NCBI GenBank assembly: GCA_022565365.1
Contig: JAIUMW010000005.1
Coordinates: 1-38,643, forward strand
Direction of reading: 5' to 3'
DNA from: Oceanicaulis sp.
GTDB taxonomy: Bacteria; Pseudomonadota; Alphaproteobacteria; Caulobacterales; Maricaulaceae
Length of the DNA stretch: 38,643 nucleotides
Each line of letters opens with the position of its first letter. Position 1 is the first letter of the stretch. The notes under the pieces are model-generated. The model had not been told where the DNA came from and did no database searches. It saw nothing but the letters and a program-made list of their open reading frames with translations. The position numbers and the translations under genes were made by a program. This document shows positions 33,981 through 38,643 of the stretch, in pieces.

Positions 33981-34487
33981 CTAGCGCCTTCGATCGTTGA
34001 ACAGGAGGTCCGCCAGCATGACGGCCACGCCGATGGAGATCGCCGCGTCAGCGACATTGAAGACAAAGGGAAAATACAGCCCCGAGAAATCGAGGAAATC
34101 GGCCACCGCGCCATAGGCGAGCCGGTCGATCACATTGCCGATGGCGCCGCCGATGATCAGACCGAAGGCGGCCGCTTGCACGCCGCGCTCGGCGCGCATC
34201 ATCCAGACCGCCAGGAAGCTGGCGACGGCCAGGGAGACGGCCACGAGGATCAGGCGCTGCCACAGGCTGTCGGCGGCGAACAGCCCGAAGCTGATGCCGC
34301 GATTCCACACCATGGTCAGATTGAACCAGGGCGGCAGCACTTCGATCTGGCCAGCCTCCTGAAGCCCGGACACATAGAGTATCCAGGCCTTGGACGCCTG
34401 ATCACCGGCCAGCACCGCCACGGCGGTCAAAAGCCCGATCAGGGCTGGCGCCGAAAACGTGCGGCGTCGCGCGAACATGGGTTTCAT
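33981..34487 (-). CDS. lspA: Lipoprotein signal peptidase II
   Basis: A 168-residue aspartic peptidase with four membrane spans. The catalytic aspartates are Asp121 in GGAIGNVIDRL and Asp147 in FNVADAAISIG; the N-terminal GDQASKAW motif is also present. It cleaves the signal peptide of prolipoproteins at the lipobox after diacylglyceryl transfer in the inner membrane. It is 71 bases downstream of ribF, with no ileS between them, and 92 bases upstream of a DUF3035 lipoprotein gene. Confidence 0.96.
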   Translation of the reverse strand: MKPMFARRRTFSAPALIGLLTAVAVLAGDQASKAWILYVSGLQEAGQIEVLPPWFNLTMVWNRGISFGLFAADSLWQRLILVAVSLAVASFLAVWMMRAERGVQAAAFGLIIGGAIGNVIDRLAYGAVADFLDFSGLYFPFVFNVADAAISIGVAVMLADLLFNDRRR

Positions 34488-34558
34488 GCGCCTGTCGTCC
34501 TCTTCCCCCGGCCTTGTTGGCTAGCAGGCCCGGGCGCTGCGGTCCAGTGACAGTGCGC

Positions 34559-35491
34559 TCATGCACCCAGTCTCTTTCGTGCGGCCTGGCAGTCAGCGGT
34601 GATCTGGGATTTCAGCGCATCCAGCCCGTCAAAGCGCCGTTCCGGGCGCAGGAAATCAATGAGTGCGCAGGAAATGACGCGGCCATAAAGGTCTGCACTC
34701 ACATCGAACAAATGCGCCTCCAGCCGGGCCTGCGTCCCGTCCACCGTCGGGCGCCGCCCGATATTGGCGACGCCGGGAACAGCCTCGCCGCCGCCCAGAT
34801 CCACGCGCACGGCATAGACGCCCAAGGCCGGGCGAACATAATCGCCCAGCGCCACATTGGCGGTGGGAAAGCCCAGCGTGCGCCCGCGCCGGTCGCCCTC
34901 CACCACCCCGCCCTCAATGGTGAAGGGGCGGCCCATCAGCGCCGCGGCGCGCCCGGGGTCACCGTCGCGCAGGGCGTGGCGCACATCGGACGAGGAAACC
35001 TTGCCATCGTGCGCGCCGGCGCTGACGGGCTCGGCGATCGCGACGGCCAGGCCGCGTGCAGCGCCAAGCGCCTTGAGTATCTGTGCGTTGCCGGCGCGGT
35101 CCTTGCCAAAGCAGAAATCGGCGCCGGTCACCACGCCCTTCAGGCCCAGCCCCTCATCGAGCACTTCGGCCACAAAGCGATCCGGCGTCATCGCCGCCAG
35201 GGCGCGGTCAAACGGGATGTGATGGACCAGCCGGGCGCCGGCATCGCTGAGGGCGCGCACGCGCTGGGCGTCGCTCATCAGGGCGAACGGCTCTCCCTCT
35301 GGCTGGAATACGCGGCGCGGGTGCGGGCTGAACACAGCGGCGCCGGCGGGCGCGCCCAGTTCGCGCGCCAGCGCGGCGGCCTCTCCCATCACCGCCTGAT
35401 GGCCCAGATGCACGCCGTCGAAATTGCCCAGCGCCGCTACGGCGCCGCGGGCAGTGTCGGGCAGACCGGTGTAGCCGTGAAAAACCTGCAT
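34559..35491 (-). CDS. ribF: Bifunctional riboflavin kinase/FAD synthetase
   Basis: A 310-residue enzyme with an N-terminal FMN adenylyltransferase domain (ALGNFDGVHLGHQAV with the HxGH motif; VVTGADFCFGKDRAGN) and a C-terminal flavokinase domain (RGRTLGFPTANVALGDYVRP). It phosphorylates riboflavin to FMN and adenylates FMN to FAD, supplying cofactor for flavoproteins such as the monooxygenase and ferredoxin reductase in this window. It follows the MaoC-like gene by 8 bases, indicating an operon. Confidence 0.96.
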   Translation of the reverse strand: MQVFHGYTGLPDTARGAVAALGNFDGVHLGHQAVMGEAAALARELGAPAGAAVFSPHPRRVFQPEGEPFALMSDAQRVRALSDAGARLVHHIPFDRALAAMTPDRFVAEVLDEGLGLKGVVTGADFCFGKDRAGNAQILKALGAARGLAVAIAEPVSAGAHDGKVSSSDVRHALRDGDPGRAAALMGRPFTIEGGVVEGDRRGRTLGFPTANVALGDYVRPALGVYAVRVDLGGGEAVPGVANIGRRPTVDGTQARLEAHLFDVSADLYGRVISCALIDFLRPERRFDGLDALKSQITADCQAARKRLGA

Positions 35492-35499
35492 CCGGCCGG

Positions 35500-35940
35500 T
35501 CAGGCGCTGGCCGAACGGCGCTTGCGCACCACGACCTCAGCGTCGGCCTCCATACAGGTCTGGCCGTCCACCTCGCACACGCAGGCCAGTTTCACCTTGC
35601 GCGCCTTGATGTCGATGTCGACCACTGTGGCGCGCGCCACCACCGTATCGCCGATGCGTACGGGGCGCTCGAAACGCATGGTCATGCCGGCGAACACAGC
35701 GCCGGGGCCGGGCAGATGATTGCCCAGCACGCAGGAAATGAAGCTCGCCACCAGCGCTCCGTGGGCGATGCGCCCGCGGAAGGGCGAGCGCGCGGCATAC
35801 GCCTCATCCATGTGCAAGGGATTGAAATCGCCTGACACTTCGGCGAAGCGCCGCACCGTCTCGTCATCCACCAGACGCGATATCTCCGCCGTCTGGCCGA
35901 TCTCGAGTTCATTGATTCCGAAGCCTTCGCCACCGGTCAT
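35500..35940 (-). CDS. MaoC-like (R)-specific enoyl-CoA hydratase
   Basis: A 146-residue hotdog protein with the hydratase-2 motif VSGDFNPLHMDEAYAA (Asp and His catalytic pair) and RIAHGALVASF. Such proteins hydrate trans-2-enoyl-CoA to (R)-3-hydroxyacyl-CoA, as PhaJ does for polyhydroxyalkanoate synthesis. ATG at 35940 follows AAAGGG. It is the first gene of the minus-strand unit with ribF and is divergent from cheY. Confidence 0.9.
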   Translation of the reverse strand: MTGGEGFGINELEIGQTAEISRLVDDETVRRFAEVSGDFNPLHMDEAYAARSPFRGRIAHGALVASFISCVLGNHLPGPGAVFAGMTMRFERPVRIGDTVVARATVVDIDIKARKVKLACVCEVDGQTCMEADAEVVVRKRRSASA

Positions 35941-35970
35941 GTGTGCGCCCTTTCTGGTCTGGCGCGGTGT

Positions 35971-35985
35971 TTAACCGAATTTTGA
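35971..35985 (+). promoter_or_regulatory. CtrA-like binding box between maoC and cheY
   Basis: TTAA-N7-TTGA (N7 = CCGAATT) matches 7 of 8 defined bases of the CtrA consensus. It lies in the 138-base divergent region, 94 bases before the cheY start, within a locally AT-rich stretch. CtrA controls motility and chemotaxis genes in related stalked bacteria, which fits the downstream pair. Confidence 0.45.
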
Positions 35986-36078
35986 TTGCATTTGTCTAGC
36001 GTTGTTTGCGTGCAGTGCGAGCCGGGACATCAGTCCGGTCGCCTGGCGTGGGTGTGGAAACAGGTGGGAGGTGAGGAG

Positions 36079-36465
36079 ATGGCTGTTGAAATGAACATGC
36101 CGATCCTGGTGGTGGACGACTACAAAACCATGGTGCGCATTATCCGAAATCTGCTCAAGCAGATCGGTTTTGAGAATGTGGACGAGGCCAGCGACGGGGC
36201 CGAAGCGTTCGAGATGATGAAAAAGCGCAAGTACGGGCTTGTGATCTCCGACTGGAACATGGAGCCGATGACCGGCTACGAACTGCTTCAGAATGTGCGG
36301 GCGGACGACACGGTGAAATCCACCCCGTTCATCATGATCACGGCCGAGTCCAAGACCGAGAACGTGATCGCCGCCAAGAAGGCAGGCGTCAATAACTATA
36401 TCGTCAAGCCGTTCAACGCGGGCACGCTGAAAGCCAAGATGGCCGCTGTGATTGGCGATTTCTGA
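36079..36465 (+). CDS. cheY: Chemotaxis response regulator CheY
   Basis: A 128-residue single receiver domain: acidic pair Asp13-Asp14 (LVVDDYKTMVR), phospho-acceptor Asp58 (VISDWNMEPMTGYE), Thr88 (FIMITAES) and Lys110 (YIVKPFNAGTL). The W following the Asp and the EPMTG segment match CheY proper rather than a generic receiver. A strong GGAGGTGAGGAG ribosome site sets the start at 36079. It binds the flagellar switch when phosphorylated. The phosphatase gene cheZ follows 83 bases downstream. Confidence 0.93.
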   Translation: MAVEMNMPILVVDDYKTMVRIIRNLLKQIGFENVDEASDGAEAFEMMKKRKYGLVISDWNMEPMTGYELLQNVRADDTVKSTPFIMITAESKTENVIAAKKAGVNNYIVKPFNAGTLKAKMAAVIGDF

Positions 36466-36548
36466 GCCTGGCGCGGACACCGCAATTGAATGGATGAGGA
36501 CGCGGCCAACGCGTTCCATGGGCCTGATACCGAGGGAAGGACATTCCA

Positions 36549-37217
36549 ATGCCTGCAGCTGAAGTCGCCGCGCGTGTGCGCGAATCCCTCAGGTCGGTGA
36601 AAGCCGCCGACCTTAAGGACACCCAGCTGATGGAGGTGTTGCGCCTCGCGCAGCAGCTGACTGACACCATGCAGATGTTCTTCGGCTCTCTGGATCAATC
36701 GATCCATACCGAGTTCAATGCGATCGCCTCCTATATTTCGCGCACCCGCGACGAGATTGCGCAGTTGCGTCCCAACGATATCAAGGAACAGCGTATTCCG
36801 ATCGCCGGGGCGGAGCTCGAGGCCGTGGTGGGCGACACGGAAAGAGCGACTGAAACCATCATGAGCGAGGCTGAAGGCGTCATGATGTTGGATGCGGACG
36901 ATCCGGACGCCTACAAGGCCGCCGTGGATGAGGCCATGACGAAGATTATCGAGGCCTGTGCCTTTCAGGATCTCGCCGGTCAGCGCGTGTCCAAAGTGGT
37001 CACTTCGCTCAAGCACATCGAACAACGCGTGGCGCGCTTCGCCGCAACGATGGGCGTCAACGACGCTGACGCCAGCGAGGACGAGCGCGCCGAGGCGGAC
37101 CGTCGCCGCAAACTCCACCTCAATGGCCCCGCCATGGGCGGGCCGGAGACCGGCCAGGACGACGTCGATGCGCTGATGGGCATGGACCAGGACGCCATCG
37201 ACGCCCTGTTCGACTAA
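36549..37217 (+). CDS. cheZ: Chemotaxis protein phosphatase CheZ
   Basis: A 222-residue helical protein with the CheZ catalytic helix segment EACAFQDLAGQRVSKV; the Gln of QDLAGQR is the residue that positions water in E. coli CheZ. It has long helices with no membrane span. The C-terminus carries two CheY-binding-like motifs, QDDVDALM (203-210) and QDAIDALF (214-221); E. coli CheZ has one C-terminal motif. It dephosphorylates CheY-P in the cytoplasm. A strong hairpin follows. Confidence 0.92.
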   Translation: MPAAEVAARVRESLRSVKAADLKDTQLMEVLRLAQQLTDTMQMFFGSLDQSIHTEFNAIASYISRTRDEIAQLRPNDIKEQRIPIAGAELEAVVGDTERATETIMSEAEGVMMLDADDPDAYKAAVDEAMTKIIEACAFQDLAGQRVSKVVTSLKHIEQRVARFAATMGVNDADASEDERAEADRRRKLHLNGPAMGGPETGQDDVDALMGMDQDAIDALFD

Positions 37218-37249
37218 AGCCGCAGCGGTTTCATCGTGAGCCAGCAAAG

Positions 37250-37273
37250 GGCCGGCGCGTGAACGCGCCGGCC
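37250..37273 (+). terminator. Terminator after cheZ
   Basis: A perfect 10-base stem (37250-37259 with 37264-37273, GGCCGGCGCG arm) closed by a TGAA tetraloop, 32 bases after the cheZ stop and 52 before priA. Few T bases follow, so it may work without a full T-tract. Confidence 0.65.
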
Positions 37274-37325
37274 TCTGCTATGGTGGGGCGTGTGATTCCC
37301 CCGAGCGGAGGCCCGTGCGCCCGCC

Positions 37326-38643
37326 ATGCCCGCCCTGTTGAGCGTCAAGGCCTCGGTTCTGTTCCCGATGCCCCTGCCCGAACCGTTCGACTATGCGGTG
37401 CCCGACGGCGTGGAGGTGCGCCCGGGCGACCATGTCATCGCGCCGCTCGGCAAGCGCTCGGCAGCCGGGGTGGTCTGGGCGGTCAGCGCCGATGACGGAT
37501 CGCGCAAGCTCAAATCCATCGAGGCGGTGATTGGCGGTCCGCCGCTGGGCGAGGCGACCCGGCGCTTTATCGACTGGAGCGCGCGCTATCTGGTGGAGCC
37601 GCCGGGCGTGGTTCTGCGCGCGGTCCTGCGCAGTCCCGGCGCGCTGAGGCCATCGCCCGTCGAAACCGTCTACCACCCCACCGGCGCGCCGCGGGCGCGC
37701 CGGACGCCGGCCCGGCGCGCCGTGCTGGATGCTGCCGCCGAAGGTCCCGCAACCGCAGCCGAGCTTGGCCGGCGGGCGGGCGTCTCAGGCTCGGTCGTGT
37801 CGGGGCTCGCAGAGGCGGGCGGTTTGCGGGCTGAGGACATCGCCACCGATCCGCCGTTCGCCTCGCCTGATCCCGAGCAGGCGGGCCTGGAGCTCACAGA
37901 TCTGCAGGCCGGCGCCTCGGCGGCCCTGCGCCGGATGGCGGCGGCGGGCGGCTATCAGGCGGCCCTGCTCGACGGCGTCACCGGATCGGGCAAGACGGAA
38001 GTGTATTTCGAGGCCGCGGCCGAGATTTTGCGCCGCGAGCCCGACGCGCAGGTGCTGGTGCTCCTGCCCGAGATCGCCCTGACCCAGGCGGTGACCCGCC
38101 GCTTTGAAGAGCGCTTCGGGGCTGAACCCGCCGTGTGGCATTCAGGCCTGTCCGACAAGGCGCGCCGGCGGGTCTGGCGCGAGGCGGCGTCGGGCCGGGC
38201 GCGCATTGTGGCCGGGGCCCGGTCGGCGATCTTTCTGCCGTTCGCCAAACTGCGCTGCATCATCGTCGATGAGGAGCATGACCCGACCTACAAGCAGGAC
38301 GAGATGCTCGCCTATAACGCCCGCGATCTGGCCGTGGCGCGCGCCAAGATCACCGGGGCCATGTGTGTGCTGGCCAGCGCCACGCCGTCCATGGAGAGCT
38401 TGGTCAACGCCGAGACCGGGCGCTACGTCCATGTGCGCCTGCCCGCCCGCGCCGCCGGGGCGGTGCTGCCGGAGATCGAGCTGGTGGATCTGCGCGAGCA
38501 TCCGCCCGAGACCGGAGAGTGGATTTCGCCCGTGCTGGCGCGCGCGGCCGCCGAGACGCTGGCGCGCGGCGAGCAGGTGATGTTCTACCTCAACCGGCGC
38601 GGCTACGCCCCGCTGGTGCTGTGCAGGGCCTGCGGCCACAAGA
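37326..38643 (+). CDS. priA: Primosomal replication protein N' (5' part, cut by window end)
   Basis: At least 439 residues are present and the frame is open at the window end. The N-terminal 3'-DNA-binding domain begins PALLSVKASVLFPMPLPEPF and contains LGKRSAAGVVW. The helicase has Walker A GVTGSGKTEVY (Lys223), Walker B VDEEHDPTYKQD (Asp315), and ASATPSMES. The last residues FYLNRRGYAPLVLCRACGHK enter the zinc-binding Cys region. PriA reloads the replisome at repaired forks, a role related to the AddAB genes earlier in the window. GGAGG lies about 15 bases before the ATG, farther than usual. Confidence 0.95.
   Translation, partial: MPALLSVKASVLFPMPLPEPFDYAVPDGVEVRPGDHVIAPLGKRSAAGVVWAVSADDGSRKLKSIEAVIGGPPLGEATRRFIDWSARYLVEPPGVVLRAVLRSPGALRPSPVETVYHPTGAPRARRTPARRAVLDAAAEGPATAAELGRRAGVSGSVVSGLAEAGGLRAEDIATDPPFASPDPEQAGLELTDLQAGASAALRRMAAAGGYQAALLDGVTGSGKTEVYFEAAAEILRREPDAQVLVLLPEIALTQAVTRRFEERFGAEPAVWHSGLSDKARRRVWREAASGRARIVAGARSAIFLPFAKLRCIIVDEEHDPTYKQDEMLAYNARDLAVARAKITGAMCVLASATPSMESLVNAETGRYVHVRLPARAAGAVLPEIELVDLREHPPETGEWISPVLARAAAETLARGEQVMFYLNRRGYAPLVLCRACGHK

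Overview
The window is chromosomal DNA of a GC-rich alphaproteobacterium. The gene set points to the Hyphomonadaceae/Maricaulaceae branch (Maricaulis, Oceanicaulis or Glycocaulis-like): a tsaE-amgK-murU-addB-addA cluster, DUF2794, DUF3035, CheZ with CheY, an RpoH-type sigma factor, an EcfG-type stress promoter and CtrA-like boxes. The assignment is inference from gene content. No rRNA, tRNA, CRISPR array, insertion sequence or phage gene is visible.

Layout. 1-3.4 kb: 3' end of a MaeB-type malic enzyme, a lipoprotein type-B carboxylesterase and a hotdog thioesterase. 3.45-5.6 kb: a visibly AT-richer islet with two intact sulfotransferase genes and a decayed third copy. 5.8-15.2 kb (minus): tsaE, amgK, murU, addB and addA, joined by short overlaps, then trxA. 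It combines tRNA t6A synthesis, cell-wall sugar recycling and double-strand break repair. 15.3-17.6 kb (plus): a ferredoxin reductase, a [2Fe-2S] ferredoxin and an unknown lipoprotein. 17.7-20.4 kb: small envelope/stress proteins (DUF883, holin-like, CsbD, DUF3309), a Crp/Fnr regulator and small conserved proteins; csbD has a near-perfect EcfG promoter.

20.9-25.4 kb: a four-gene ABC operon (ATPase, permease, GldG-like auxiliary protein, DUF4340 protein) with stop/start overlaps. 25.6-29.0 kb: a hybrid histidine kinase with a degenerate middle receiver, then an AmpG-like permease, which may feed the amgK-murU route in the same window. 29.1-32.4 kb: an OmpW-like porin, a Baeyer-Villiger-type flavin monooxygenase behind a perfect palindrome, and an RpoH-family sigma factor. 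32.4-35.9 kb (minus): MaoC-like hydratase, ribF, lspA, a DUF3035 lipoprotein and an EamA transporter; ileS is not between ribF and lspA. 36.0-38.6 kb (plus): cheY, cheZ and the 5' part of priA, cut by the window end.

Most of the window is ordinary core genome. The parts most worth a second look are the sulfotransferase islet, the monooxygenase with an altered fingerprint and palindromic operator, the doubled CheY-binding-like tail of CheZ, the uncharacterised GldG/DUF4340 transporter, and the stress cluster with a candidate 36-residue membrane peptide.
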